64,000 nt of DNA from assembly GCA_020622085.1 (NCBI GenBank), contig JAHRYM010000002.1:873604-937603 (forward strand), read 5' to 3'. Of the stretch, positions 15,947 through 23,726 are shown one piece after another; positions within the stretch are counted from its first letter, which is position 1; every line of letters begins with the position of its first letter. The DNA comes from Paracoccaceae bacterium (lineage in GTDB: Bacteria; Pseudomonadota; Alphaproteobacteria; Rhodobacterales; Rhodobacteraceae). Below the pieces are notes generated by a model that saw nothing but the letters and a program-made list of their open reading frames with translations, made no database searches and was not told the origin of the DNA. Made by a program: the position numbers and the translations under genes.

Positions 15947-16768
15947 ATGGAAGAACCGGGCGGCACAGACGACGAACATGCAGAAGAAGTGCCGCCGGCC
16001 CGGCCACGGAGCGGGCAGCCACGGGCTGGGCGCAGCGGCAAGGGCGCGTCTTCCGCAAAGGCGCGTAAAAGCAGGCCCCGCACCACCCCTGGGCAGTCGA
16101 CATTGCGCAAGGCTCTGGCGTCGTCGGGAAGGGCACTGCTTTGGGCGGCCGGCGGCGTTTTCGCGCTGGTTCTGGTCTTTGCCGTGATCAACCCTCCGGT
16201 CACGATGACGATGCTCGCCGAGCGTTGGCGTCACGGCCCGCTTGATCGGGAATGGGTCGATCTGGAGGATGTGGCGCCGGCCTTCGCGCGGTCGGTCGTT
16301 GCCGCGGAGGACGCCAATTTCTGCCTGCACTGGGGGTTCGACATGCGCGCCATCCGGCTGGCGCTGGACAAGGGCGCGAACCGCGGCGCCTCGACCATCA
16401 GCCAGCAGGTGGTGAAGAACGTGTTCCTGTGGCAAGGTCGAAGCTGGATCCGCAAGGCGCTTGAGGCAGTGATGACGCCGGTTGTCGAACTGGTCTGGAC
16501 CAAGCGCCGCATCCTTGAGGTCTATGTGAACGTGGCCGAGATGGGCGACGGGGTGTTCGGGGTGCAGGCGGCGTCGCAGGCGGCGTTCGGCAAGGATGCC
16601 AGGGATCTGACCGCCGTCGAGGCAGCCCGTCTGGCGGCGGTGCTGCCAGATCCCAAGGATCGTCGCGCCGGCCGTCCCGGCCCCCTGGTCAGGCGCCGGG
16701 CTGCGCAGATCATTGCCGGCGCCGAGACGATCGCGGCTGACGGGCGTGCCGCCTGTTTCCAGGACTAG
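15947..16768 (+). CDS. mtgA: Monofunctional peptidoglycan transglycosylase MtgA
   Basis: This 273-residue inner-membrane protein polymerises lipid II into glycan strands. A basic, Pro/Arg-rich cytoplasmic tail (1-58) precedes one membrane span at about 62-80, then a GT51 domain with its motifs in order: EDANFCLHWGFD (catalytic Glu121), GASTISQQVVKN, RKALEAVMTPVVEL, KRRILEVYVNVAEMG (probable second Glu) and EAARLAAVLPDP. The basic N-terminal tail is longer than in E. coli MtgA. It stands alone on the plus strand ahead of the glutathione transferase gene. Confidence 0.92.
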   Translation: MEEPGGTDDEHAEEVPPARPRSGQPRAGRSGKGASSAKARKSRPRTTPGQSTLRKALASSGRALLWAAGGVFALVLVFAVINPPVTMTMLAERWRHGPLDREWVDLEDVAPAFARSVVAAEDANFCLHWGFDMRAIRLALDKGANRGASTISQQVVKNVFLWQGRSWIRKALEAVMTPVVELVWTKRRILEVYVNVAEMGDGVFGVQAASQAAFGKDARDLTAVEAARLAAVLPDPKDRRAGRPGPLVRRRAAQIIAGAETIAADGRAACFQD

Positions 16769-16825
16769 TTGATCCCCCCGTCCGCCGCCGGTATCAGGGG
16801 GGGAGTCCCGGAGAAAAGATCCCTG

Positions 16826-17491
16826 ATGGCCCGTCTTTACCATGTTCCGCTGTCACCCTTCTGCCGCAAGGTTCGCCTGACGCTCGCGGAAAAGAAGATC
16901 GAGGTCGAGCTGATCGAGGAGCGTTACTGGGAACAGTCGGCCGAATTCCTGCGTCGCAATCCGGCTGGCAAGGTTCCGATCCTGAAGCTGGACAACCGGA
17001 CGCTGACCGAAAGCCAGGCGATCTGCGAATACCTTGAGGAAACCGTGCCGACCCCTGCGCTGATGCCGCGCTCGGCGGAGGCGCGCTATGAGGTGCGCCG
17101 CCTCTGTTCCTGGTTTGACGACAAGTTCCACGACGAGGTCACGTCGAAACTCCTGTATGAACGGGTGAACAAGAAGGTCATGGGGCAAGGCTACCCGGAC
17201 AGCAAGAACGTCAAGTTCGGCGCGATGCGGATCAAGTTTCACCTGGACTACATCGGCTGGCTGCTGGACCAGCGCCGCTGGCTCGCGGGGAACGAGATGA
17301 CGCTGGCGGACTTCACCGCCGCTGCGCATCTGTCGGCGCTGGACTATATCTCGGACGTGGACTGGAACCGCAGCCAGAACGTGCGCGACTGGTATGCGAA
17401 GATCAAGTCGCGGCCCTCGTTCCGGTCGCTTCTGGCCGATCAGGTGCCAGGATTCCTGCCGCCGCCGCATTATGCCGACCTGGATTTCTGA
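16826..17491 (+). CDS. Glutathione S-transferase family protein
   Basis: This 221-residue soluble protein has an N-terminal thioredoxin-like domain (MARLYHVPLSPFCRKVRLTL) with SPFCRK as the likely glutathione-activating site and the cis-Pro/GSH-binding stretch GKVPIL followed by TESQAICEYLEE. An all-helical C-terminal domain follows, including GNEMTLADFTAAAHLSALDY with the conserved N-capping Asp. The substrate is unknown. ATG 16826 is preceded by GGAGAAAAGA at suitable distance; an earlier in-frame ATG at 16769 overlaps the tail of mtgA and is rejected. A dispersed stem-loop repeat follows, then queG. Confidence 0.87.
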   Translation: MARLYHVPLSPFCRKVRLTLAEKKIEVELIEERYWEQSAEFLRRNPAGKVPILKLDNRTLTESQAICEYLEETVPTPALMPRSAEARYEVRRLCSWFDDKFHDEVTSKLLYERVNKKVMGQGYPDSKNVKFGAMRIKFHLDYIGWLLDQRRWLAGNEMTLADFTAAAHLSALDYISDVDWNRSQNVRDWYAKIKSRPSFRSLLADQVPGFLPPPHYADLDF

Positions 17492-17498
17492 TGGCACC

Positions 17499-17556
17499 GG
17501 CCGGGGGTTTCACACCCCCGGACCCCCGTGGGATATTTCGGCCAAGATGAAGGAGG
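17499..17556 (+). repeat. Dispersed GC-rich intergenic stem-loop element, copy 2
   Basis: The hairpin CCGGGGGTTTCACACCCCCGG is followed by ACCCCCGTGGGATATTTCGG and the tail CCAAGATGAAGGAGG. It lies between the glutathione transferase and queG genes in the same orientation as both. The tail supplies the only good ribosome-binding sequence for queG (AGGAGG, 17551-17556). Confidence 0.65.
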
Positions 17557-17563
17557 GCCGGGA

Positions 17564-18604
17564 TTGGACATTGCGGAACTGAAAGCGCGGATCATCGCGC
17601 AGGCAACGACAGAGGGTTTCGCCGCAGCCGGATTTTGCGCGCCGTCCGCGATTCCCGAAGCTGCGGGACGGCTCGGGATCTATGTTGGTGAAGGCCGGCA
17701 CGGACAGATGGGCTGGATGGCCGAACGGATGGGCTGGCGGGGCGACCCGACCGAGCTATGGCCCGAGGCCCGGACGGTGATCATGCTGGCCGAGGCCTAT
17801 ACGCCCGAGACCGATCCGCTGGCGGTTCTGGAGTTGCGGGACCGGGGCGCGATCAGCGTCTATGCCCAGGGCAAGGATTACCACGATCTGGTCAAGCGGC
17901 GGCTGAAGCGGTTGGGGCGCTGGATGATCGAACAGGCTGGGCCCGGAACCGAGATCAAGGTCTTTGTCGACACCGCGCCGGTGATGGAAAAGCCACTGGC
18001 GCAGGCGGCGGGCCTGGGCTGGCAGGGCAAACATACCGGCCTGCTGAGCCGGAACCTTGGCAACTGGTTCTTTCTGGGCGCGATCTTCACCACGCTCGAT
18101 CTTCCGAAGGATGCGCCCGAGGTCAGCCATTGCGGAAGCTGCACCGCCTGTCTGGACATCTGCCCGACGGGCGCTTTCCCGGCGCCCTATCAGCTGGATG
18201 CGCGGCGCTGCATTTCCTACCTGACGATCGAGCATCGCGGGCCGGTGGACCCGGAGTTGCGGTCGCGGCTGGGAAACCGGATCTATGGCTGCGACGACTG
18301 TCTGGCGGTTTGTCCCTGGAACAAGTTTGCGCAGGCCGCGTCCGAGATCGGCTATCAGCCCCGTATTGGCGCGCCGGAACTTGCCGAACTGGCGACGCTT
18401 GACGATGCCGCCTTCCGTGCACGCTTTGCCGGCAGCCCGGTAAAGCGCATCGGTCGTGATCGGTTCGTGCGCAACGTGCTTTACGCCATCGGCAATTCGG
18501 CAACGCCGGGGTTGATCGTCGTCGCTGAAACATTGCGGGATGACCCCGACCCGACGGTTGCCGAAGCCGCCGCCTGGGCCGCCGACATGTTGCGGCGGGC
18601 CTGA
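17564..18604 (+). CDS. queG: Epoxyqueuosine reductase QueG
   Basis: This 346-residue cobalamin and iron-sulfur enzyme performs the last step of queuosine formation in tRNA, reducing epoxyqueuosine. Two 4Fe-4S sets are visible, [20 protein letters not shown] and [14 protein letters not shown]. The catalytic and cobalamin-binding region ([20 protein letters not shown]) and a C-terminal HEAT-like helix pair also fit. I placed the start at TTG 17564 because AGGAGG (17551-17556) lies 7 bases upstream and the protein then begins [10 protein letters not shown], as in relatives. An earlier ATG at 17528 lies inside the repeat element and would add a non-homologous dozen residues. Confidence 0.9.
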   Translation: MDIAELKARIIAQATTEGFAAAGFCAPSAIPEAAGRLGIYVGEGRHGQMGWMAERMGWRGDPTELWPEARTVIMLAEAYTPETDPLAVLELRDRGAISVYAQGKDYHDLVKRRLKRLGRWMIEQAGPGTEIKVFVDTAPVMEKPLAQAAGLGWQGKHTGLLSRNLGNWFFLGAIFTTLDLPKDAPEVSHCGSCTACLDICPTGAFPAPYQLDARRCISYLTIEHRGPVDPELRSRLGNRIYGCDDCLAVCPWNKFAQAASEIGYQPRIGAPELAELATLDDAAFRARFAGSPVKRIGRDRFVRNVLYAIGNSATPGLIVVAETLRDDPDPTVAEAAAWAADMLRRA

Positions 18605-18721
18605 CCCCCTTGGGCGGCTTTCCGTCGCTTTCTGCAAATGCCGCGCAATATCCCTTGGCAGAATCTGTGGGCAGGGTGCATCCTTTCGGCGAGGACCAGA
18701 CAGACCGGAGGGAGGTATCGG

Positions 18722-18916
18722 ATGACGCGCCACATCATCGACCATGACGCCGAAAGAACCGGAAGCCGGACGTTGAATTTTCTGCGCATCGCCCGGAAGG
18801 AGGCTGAACACGGCCTGCATCCGGCGACACGGATCCTGCATTCCCGCCCCGTCAAGCGGGACGGCGCTGCGACGGTTGTGCGCTTTGTCCGTATCGAGCG
18901 CGGCATCGAGACCTGA
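18722..18916 (+). CDS. Small uncharacterised protein, 64 residues
   Basis: This short basic protein (MTRHIIDHDAERTGSRTLNF ... RFVRIERGIET) is not a family I recognise. Support is the ribosome site GGAGGTATCGG directly before ATG 18722, an open frame, and a free gap between queG and the lipoprotein gene. It has no signal peptide or membrane segment. A short peptide gene expressed alone is plausible; coding status is only moderately supported. Confidence 0.45.
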   Translation: MTRHIIDHDAERTGSRTLNFLRIARKEAEHGLHPATRILHSRPVKRDGAATVVRFVRIERGIET

Positions 18917-18987
18917 GCTTTTTCAGGCCCGCGGAACTTTCTGGCTGAAAATGTGTTGTGAGGCTGGATCCAACAGGAGGCTCCCTG

Positions 18988-19260
18988 ATGAAGAAGTTTC
19001 TGCTGCTTGTGACCTTGGCCTTTTCACTGGCCGCCTGTGAAACCTCGACCGACCGGACCGTGACGGCCGGCGCGCTTACAGGTGCGGCCGTGGGCGCGAT
19101 CGCCAGCGACAAGGGCGACCGGCTGGAAGGTGCGGCCCTGGGCGCAGTGGCCGGCGGCGCGACCGGCGCGCTGATCGACGCGGCGTCCAATCCGCGCAAC
19201 TGCATCTACCGCTATCCGGATGGCCGCGAATATCGCGCCCAATGCCCGAAGGGCTATTGA
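18988..19260 (+). CDS. Small glycine-zipper lipoprotein
   Basis: This 90-residue protein has a lipoprotein signal (LLLVTLAFSLAAC, lipidated Cys17) and a glycine-zipper segment (TVTAGALTGAAVGAIASDKG and GAALGAVAGGATGALIDAAS) of the kind found in OsmB/SlyB-like surface lipoproteins. A short hydrophilic tail with two Cys (NCIYRYPDGREYRAQCPKGY) follows. AGGAGG precedes ATG 18988. It probably sits in the outer membrane; the role is unknown. A strong hairpin (19272-19293) follows. Confidence 0.8.
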   Translation: MKKFLLLVTLAFSLAACETSTDRTVTAGALTGAAVGAIASDKGDRLEGAALGAVAGGATGALIDAASNPRNCIYRYPDGREYRAQCPKGY

Positions 19261-19271
19261 TCCAGACAGCG

Positions 19272-19293
19272 AAGGGCCCCGGAAGGGGCCCTT
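19272..19293. terminator. Bidirectional hairpin terminator
   Basis: AAGGGCCCC (19272-19280) pairs perfectly with GGGGCCCTT (19285-19293) around a GGAA loop. It lies between the convergent glycine-zipper lipoprotein and ilvE genes, a position suited to ending both transcripts. Confidence 0.75.
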
Positions 19294-19299
19294 CCCATG

Positions 19300-20169
19300 T
19301 CAGCTGCGGACCAGTTTCTCGTAGTCCTGAGCGATGTCGCGCGCCAGGGCGCCGACCTCGAACCGGAAGTCGGCGATCTGCGACACGGGCGTGACCTCGG
19401 CTGCGGTGCCGGTCAGCCAGCATTGCTGGAAGCCCTCCAGTTCCGCAGGTTCGATCCGGCGCTCGTGGACGGTGATGCCCTTTTCCTTCAGCATCTGGAT
19501 CACGGTCTGCCGGGTGATGCCGTTCAGGAAACAGTCGGCGAGCGGCGTGTGGACCTCTCCATCCTTGACGAAGAAGATGTTGGCGCCGGTGCATTCGGCG
19601 ACATAGCCGCGCCAGTCCATGAACAGCGCATCCGAGAGGCCCTTCGCCTCGGCCGCGTGTTTCGACATGGTGCAGATCATGTAAAGACCGGCGGCCTTGG
19701 CGGCGACGGGGATGGTTTCGGGGCTCGGGCGTTTCCATTTGGCGATGTCGATTCGCGCGCCCTGCATCTTGGCATCACCGTAATAGGCGCCCCATTCCCA
19801 GCCGGCGACCGCCATGCAAACCGGATTGCGCTTGGCCGAAACACCCATGTCTTCGCCTGACCCGCGCCAGGCCACGGCGCGCACATAGGCGTCGGTCCAG
19901 CCATTGGCCTTCAGCATCGCATCCTTGGCGGCGTCGATCTGCTCGGCGGACCAGGGGATTTCAAAGTCAAGAAGTTCGGCCGAGTTGCGCAGGCGCAGCG
20001 AATGTTCATGGCCCTTGAAGATCTTGCCGTTGTAGCACCGTTCGCCCTCGAACACCGAGGAGGCGTAATGCATTGCATGCGTCAGGATATGGACCTTGGC
20101 ATCGCGCCAGGGCACCAGCTTGCCGTTCATCCAGATCCAGCCGTCACGATCGTCGTAGGAACCCGCCAT
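19300..20169 (-). CDS. ilvE: Branched-chain amino acid aminotransferase
   Basis: This 289-residue PLP class IV enzyme interconverts leucine, isoleucine and valine with their 2-oxo acids. Visible signatures are MHYASSVFEGERCYNG near residues 33-48, the PLP lysine region (IDIAKWKRPSPETIPVAAKA), ECTGANIFFVKDG, and FLNGITRQTVIQM with ELEGFQQCWLTGTAAEVTPV, the family phosphate-binding end. ATG 20169 has GGAGAAGAG upstream. It is divergent from petP, with paired TTGCGCAA palindromes between them, the nearer one only 26 bases from its start, so PetP might affect it. Confidence 0.92.
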   Translation of the reverse strand: MAGSYDDRDGWIWMNGKLVPWRDAKVHILTHAMHYASSVFEGERCYNGKIFKGHEHSLRLRNSAELLDFEIPWSAEQIDAAKDAMLKANGWTDAYVRAVAWRGSGEDMGVSAKRNPVCMAVAGWEWGAYYGDAKMQGARIDIAKWKRPSPETIPVAAKAAGLYMICTMSKHAAEAKGLSDALFMDWRGYVAECTGANIFFVKDGEVHTPLADCFLNGITRQTVIQMLKEKGITVHERRIEPAELEGFQQCWLTGTAAEVTPVSQIADFRFEVGALARDIAQDYEKLVRS

Positions 20170-20194
20170 TCTCTTCTCCGCATCTGGTTCATAG

Positions 20195-20234
20195 TTGCGC
20201 AAGTTAGGGCCGCATCGGACATAATGTTGCGCAA
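20195..20234. promoter_or_regulatory. Paired TTGCGCAA palindromes between ilvE and petP
   Basis: The perfect 8-base palindrome TTGCGCAA occurs at 20195-20202 and 20227-20234, 32 bases apart, about three helix turns. Both copies are preceded by G (GTTGCGCAA). They lie in the 150-base gap between divergent ilvE and the MarR-family gene. MarR proteins commonly bind palindromes in their own divergent promoter, so an operator for PetP is a reasonable guess, not shown. Confidence 0.5.
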
Positions 20235-20319
20235 AATCGGTATTTTGGCTAACAGTCGAGACTTGGAAAGTCAACAAGCCTGACGTAAAATCCGCTTTCG
20301 ACGCAAAGGAGGGCGAAAC

Positions 20320-20862
20320 ATGGCCGGCAACTCGACTGCTGCGATGCCTGGAGGCGAGAACCTTCTGTTCCTGACGGATGAGCAGCTTCGCAATGGGATC
20401 GAGGCGATGTTCTTCGCCTATCGCGCCTTTACCGCTGACCCTGACGCAATACTGGCAAAGCATGATTATGGCCGCGCGCACCATCGGGCGATCCATTTCA
20501 TCAACCGTCAGCCCGGGCTGACGGTGACGGCGCTGCTGACGCTGCTGGGGGTGACCAAGCAATCGCTGAACCGGGTCTTGCGGGCACTGGTCGAGGATGG
20601 CCTTGTCGAGGCGCGGGTCGGCCGGCAGGACAAGCGGGCGCGACATCTTGCGCTGAGTGAGGCGGGGCAGCGGCTCGAGCGGGAATTGTCTGATGCCCAA
20701 CGCGCAAGGATGCGCGCAGCCTACCGTGCGGCGGGGCCGCAGGCCGTGGCCGGGTTCCGGCAGGTTCTGGAGGCGATCATGGACAGTGACCTGCGCCGGA
20801 CCTATGAATCGGTGACGTGCGGCCCTGCGGCAGGACGGCCCGGGCAGGAAAGGAAAGCCTGA
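20320..20862 (+). CDS. petP: MarR family transcriptional regulator (PetP-like)
   Basis: This 180-residue winged-helix regulator contains the MarR core (HRAIHFINRQPGLTVTALLT then LLGVTKQSLNRVLRALVEDG, the recognition helix, and the wing VEARVGRQDKRARHLALSEA). It lies 2 bases ahead of an OmpR-family response regulator. This pairing matches petP-petR of Rhodobacter capsulatus, which were described next to petABC. Here petABC is about 17 kb away. Sequence, order and taxonomic group support the names, but the link to bc1 expression is carried over from that organism. AAAGGAGGGC precedes the ATG. Confidence 0.82.
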   Translation: MAGNSTAAMPGGENLLFLTDEQLRNGIEAMFFAYRAFTADPDAILAKHDYGRAHHRAIHFINRQPGLTVTALLTLLGVTKQSLNRVLRALVEDGLVEARVGRQDKRARHLALSEAGQRLERELSDAQRARMRAAYRAAGPQAVAGFRQVLEAIMDSDLRRTYESVTCGPAAGRPGQERKA

Positions 20863-20864
20863 CG

Positions 20865-21584
20865 ATGCGTTCGCTGACGGCGCCTGACATTCACCTGCTG
20901 ATCGTCGATGACGACGAGCGGATCCGGGGCCTGTTGCACAGGTTTCTGGTCAAGAACGGCTTTCTGGTCACGGCAGCCCGGGACGCGGTGCAGGCCCGCC
21001 GGCTTCTGGCGGGACTGGAATTCGATCTGATCGTTCTGGACGTGATGATGCCGGGCGAGGACGGCATGACGCTGACACGCGATCTTCGGAGCCGGTTGTC
21101 GACGCCGATCCTCTTGTTGACCGCGCGGGGGGAAACCTCGGACCGGATCGCCGGGTTCGAGGCCGGGGCCGACGACTATCTGGCCAAGCCTTTCGAGCCC
21201 AAGGAGCTCTTGTTGCGGATCAACGCGATCCTCAGGCGGTCACCGGTGGCAGCGGTGCCGGTGGCATTGCCCAAGGTTCTGAACCTTGGCCCCGTGCGCT
21301 ATGACGTGGACCGTGCCGAGATGTGGAAGGGCGAGGCGCTGATCCGCCTGACGGCGACCGAAACCGCGCTGATGCGGATCTTTTCGGCCAATCCGGGCGA
21401 GCCGGTCAGCCGGATGCAGCTGGTCGAGGATCTGGGGCGGGCCGGAGCTTCGGGCGACGGGGCGCAGGAACGGGCGGTGGATGTGCAGATCACGCGCCTG
21501 CGCCGCAAGCTGGAGGAAGATCCGAAGCAGCCGCGCTACCTGCAGACGGTGCGCGGCGCGGGCTACATGCTGGCGCCGGACTGA
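20865..21584 (+). CDS. petR: OmpR-family response regulator (PetR-like)
   Basis: This 239-residue protein has a receiver domain at about 10-120 with the acidic pair (LLIVDDDERIRGLL), the phosphoacceptor Asp (LIVLDVMMPGEDGMTL), Thr (ILLLTARGETSDR) and Lys (DDYLAKPFEPKELLLRI). An OmpR-type winged helix follows at about 140-238 (QERAVDVQITRLRRKLEEDP). No sensor kinase gene is adjacent, as reported for PetR of R. capsulatus. ATG 20865 starts 2 bases after the petP stop. A dispersed stem-loop repeat follows, then a histone-deacetylase-like gene. Confidence 0.85.
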   Translation: MRSLTAPDIHLLIVDDDERIRGLLHRFLVKNGFLVTAARDAVQARRLLAGLEFDLIVLDVMMPGEDGMTLTRDLRSRLSTPILLLTARGETSDRIAGFEAGADDYLAKPFEPKELLLRINAILRRSPVAAVPVALPKVLNLGPVRYDVDRAEMWKGEALIRLTATETALMRIFSANPGEPVSRMQLVEDLGRAGASGDGAQERAVDVQITRLRRKLEEDPKQPRYLQTVRGAGYMLAPD

Positions 21585-21600
21585 GGAGATGAGAGGGAGG

Positions 21601-21660
21601 GGGAGGGGGCGCTGCCCCCACCGCCTTCGGCGGCCCCCCGGAGTATTGGGGCAAAGAAGA
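21601..21660 (+). repeat. Dispersed GC-rich intergenic stem-loop element, copy 3
   Basis: GGGGGCGCTGCCCCC forms a first hairpin and CCGCCTTCGGCGG a second, followed by CCCCCCGGAGTATTGGGGC and the tail AAAGAAGA. It follows petR and precedes the histone-deacetylase-like gene, whose weak ribosome site lies in the tail. It may terminate the petPR transcript. Confidence 0.6.
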
Positions 21661-21662
21661 AC

Positions 21663-22595
21663 ATGGTTACGCTTTTCATCACCCAAGAGGCGGGCTTGCG
21701 GCATGTCACGCCCGAGGGGCATCCCGAACGGGTTGAGCGTCTTCAGGCGATCTACGATGCGCTCCGGGGGCCGGAGTTCGAGGGGCTTGAACGCCGGGCT
21801 GCCCCGCTTGCGCCGGAGGCCGAGGCGCTGAGGGTTCATGCGCCCGAGTATCTGGAGCGTATTCGGGAAGCCGCGGCGGGACCGGACCCCGTGCCGCTGG
21901 ATGCCGATACCTGGGTTTCGGGCGGGTCGTTCGAAGCGGCCTTGCGGGCGATCGGCGGGACGAACGATGCCGTGGATGCGGTGCTGGGCGGCGCGGCGCG
22001 GAACGCTTTCGTGGCGATGCGCCCCCCGGGGCACCATGCGCTGCGGGATCAGGCGATGGGGTTTTGCCTGTTCTCGACCGTGGCCATTGCCGCGAAGCGG
22101 GCGCTTGATGATCTGGGTCTTGCGCGGGTGGCGGTTCTGGATTTCGACGTCCATCACGGCAATGGCACGCAGGAGGCGCTGTGGAACGAGGCCCGCGTCA
22201 TGTTCGTGTCATCCCAGCAGGTGCCGCTTTGGCCCGGAAGCGGGCTGCACTCCGAACGGGGTGCGCAGGGTCAGATCCTGAACCTGCCGCTGCCGCCGGG
22301 GTCGGACGGCAAGGCCATGCGGCGCGAATGGGAACAGGCGCTGGAACAGGTGGCGAAGACGCAGCCGGAACTGGTGCTGGTTTCGGCCGGGTTTGATGCC
22401 CATCGTGACGACCCCCTTGCGAACCTGAACTGGACGGAGGCGGATTTCGCCTGGCTTGCCCATGCGATCTGCGATCTGGCCGAAGGCAGTTGCGGGGGGC
22501 GGGTGGTCTCGGTCCTTGAGGGGGGCTATGATCTGCCGGCGCTGGGCCGGTCGGTCGCGGCGTATGTCCGGGTTTTGATGGAGCGGGGCGCATGA
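21663..22595 (+). CDS. Histone deacetylase family protein (acetylpolyamine amidohydrolase-like)
   Basis: This 310-residue zinc hydrolase removes acetyl groups from an amine or lysine substrate that cannot be deduced. Catalytic and metal motifs are present: RPPGHHALRDQAMGFCLFST (His pair), VLDFDVHHGNGTQEALW (Asp and His zinc ligands), LVSAGFDAHRDDPLANLN (Asp ligand) and VSVLEGGYDLPALGRSV. The length fits class II-like bacterial members. It overlaps xseB as ATGA and heads a run of genes (xseB, ispA, dxs) conserved in order in related genomes. Confidence 0.9.
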   Translation: MVTLFITQEAGLRHVTPEGHPERVERLQAIYDALRGPEFEGLERRAAPLAPEAEALRVHAPEYLERIREAAAGPDPVPLDADTWVSGGSFEAALRAIGGTNDAVDAVLGGAARNAFVAMRPPGHHALRDQAMGFCLFSTVAIAAKRALDDLGLARVAVLDFDVHHGNGTQEALWNEARVMFVSSQQVPLWPGSGLHSERGAQGQILNLPLPPGSDGKAMRREWEQALEQVAKTQPELVLVSAGFDAHRDDPLANLNWTEADFAWLAHAICDLAEGSCGGRVVSVLEGGYDLPALGRSVAAYVRVLMERGA

Positions 22596-22828
22596 CCGAG
22601 ATCGCGGCGATGAGCTTTGAAGATGCGATGAAGGAACTGGAAGCCGTCGTCGGCAAGCTGGAACGCGGCGATGTCGCGCTGGAGGAATCGATCGCGCTTT
22701 ACGAACGCGGTGCTGCGCTGAGGGCACGCTGCGAAGAGCGGCTGAAGGCGGCGGAAGAGAAGGTCGAGAAGATCACGCTGGGCGAAGGCGGCAAGCCCGC
22801 GGGCACGACGCCGGTGGAAGGCCTGTAA
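22592..22828 (+). CDS. xseB: Exodeoxyribonuclease VII small subunit
   Basis: This 78-residue helical protein is the small subunit of exonuclease VII, which with XseA degrades single-stranded DNA. The core FEDAMKELEAVVGKLERGDV followed by LEESIALYERGAALRARCEE is diagnostic. ATG 22592 overlaps the previous stop. xseA is not nearby. It commonly precedes ispA in proteobacteria, as here. Confidence 0.93.
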   Translation: MTEIAAMSFEDAMKELEAVVGKLERGDVALEESIALYERGAALRARCEERLKAAEEKVEKITLGEGGKPAGTTPVEGL

Positions 22829-22829
22829 G

Positions 22830-23696
22830 GTGTTTCCCGAACGGCTGAGGGCTGCGCAGCTCGCGGTAGAGGCGCGGCTGCAACTGGCGCTGGCCAACCG
22901 GGCCGAGGTGCCGGTGGTGGCGGCGATGCGCTATGCGGCGCGGGGCGGCAAGCGCATCCGCGCCTTTCTGGTGTTGGAAAGTGCCGCGCTGTTCGGGATT
23001 GGCGAGGACCAGGCGATTTCGGCAGCCGCTGCCGTCGAGGCGCTGCATGCCTATAGTCTTGTCCATGACGACCTGCCCTCGATGGATGACGACGATCTGC
23101 GCCGCGGACAGCCAACGGTCCATGTGAAATGGGACGAGGCGACGGCGATCCTTGCGGGCGATGCGCTGCAGACGCTGGCGTTCGAGCTGTGCTGCGATCC
23201 GGCGCTGGGTCCGGCAGAGCGGCGGATCACGCTGGTGGCGGAGCTTGCAAGGGCCTCGGGCGCGGACGGCATGGTGCTGGGCCAGGCGCTGGACATCGCG
23301 GCAGAAACCTCGCCCGAGCCGCTGACGATTGACGAGATCACGCGGCTGCAGGCGGGCAAGACCGGGGCGCTGATCCGCTTTGCCGCCACATCCGGCGCGG
23401 CTCTGGCGGGGCAGGATCCCGCGCCGCTTGCCGCCTATGCCAGGGCGCTGGGTCTGGCCTTCCAGATCGCCGATGACATCCTGGATGTGGAGGGCGACCC
23501 GGAAAAGACCGGCAAGCGTCTGGGGAAGGATGCCGGGGCCGGGAAGGCCACCTTCGTATCGCTTCTGGGGCTGGATGGCGCCCGCGCACGCGCGCGCGAT
23601 CTGGTGGCCGAGGCCGTCGCCGCCCTTGCCCCCTACGGCGCTGCGGGCAGGAACTTGGCAGAGGCCGCCGAGTTCGTTATTGCCCGCGAGAGCTAA
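22830..23696 (+). CDS. ispA: Farnesyl diphosphate synthase (polyprenyl synthetase)
   Basis: This 288-residue enzyme condenses isopentenyl diphosphate with allylic diphosphates to give farnesyl diphosphate, feeding quinone, bactoprenol and carotenoid synthesis. The first Asp-rich motif is DDLPSMDDDDLRRG and the second is IADDILDVEGD; the GGKRIRAFLVL substrate site is also visible. The start is GTG 22830, 1 base after the xseB stop, with GGAAGG about 8 bases upstream. It is followed by dxs, so two steps of isoprenoid supply are co-located. Confidence 0.92.
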   Translation: MFPERLRAAQLAVEARLQLALANRAEVPVVAAMRYAARGGKRIRAFLVLESAALFGIGEDQAISAAAAVEALHAYSLVHDDLPSMDDDDLRRGQPTVHVKWDEATAILAGDALQTLAFELCCDPALGPAERRITLVAELARASGADGMVLGQALDIAAETSPEPLTIDEITRLQAGKTGALIRFAATSGAALAGQDPAPLAAYARALGLAFQIADDILDVEGDPEKTGKRLGKDAGAGKATFVSLLGLDGARARARDLVAEAVAALAPYGAAGRNLAEAAEFVIARES

Positions 23697-23726
23697 GCGC
23701 CCCTTCACCCGCCCCCGGAGGGCTAC

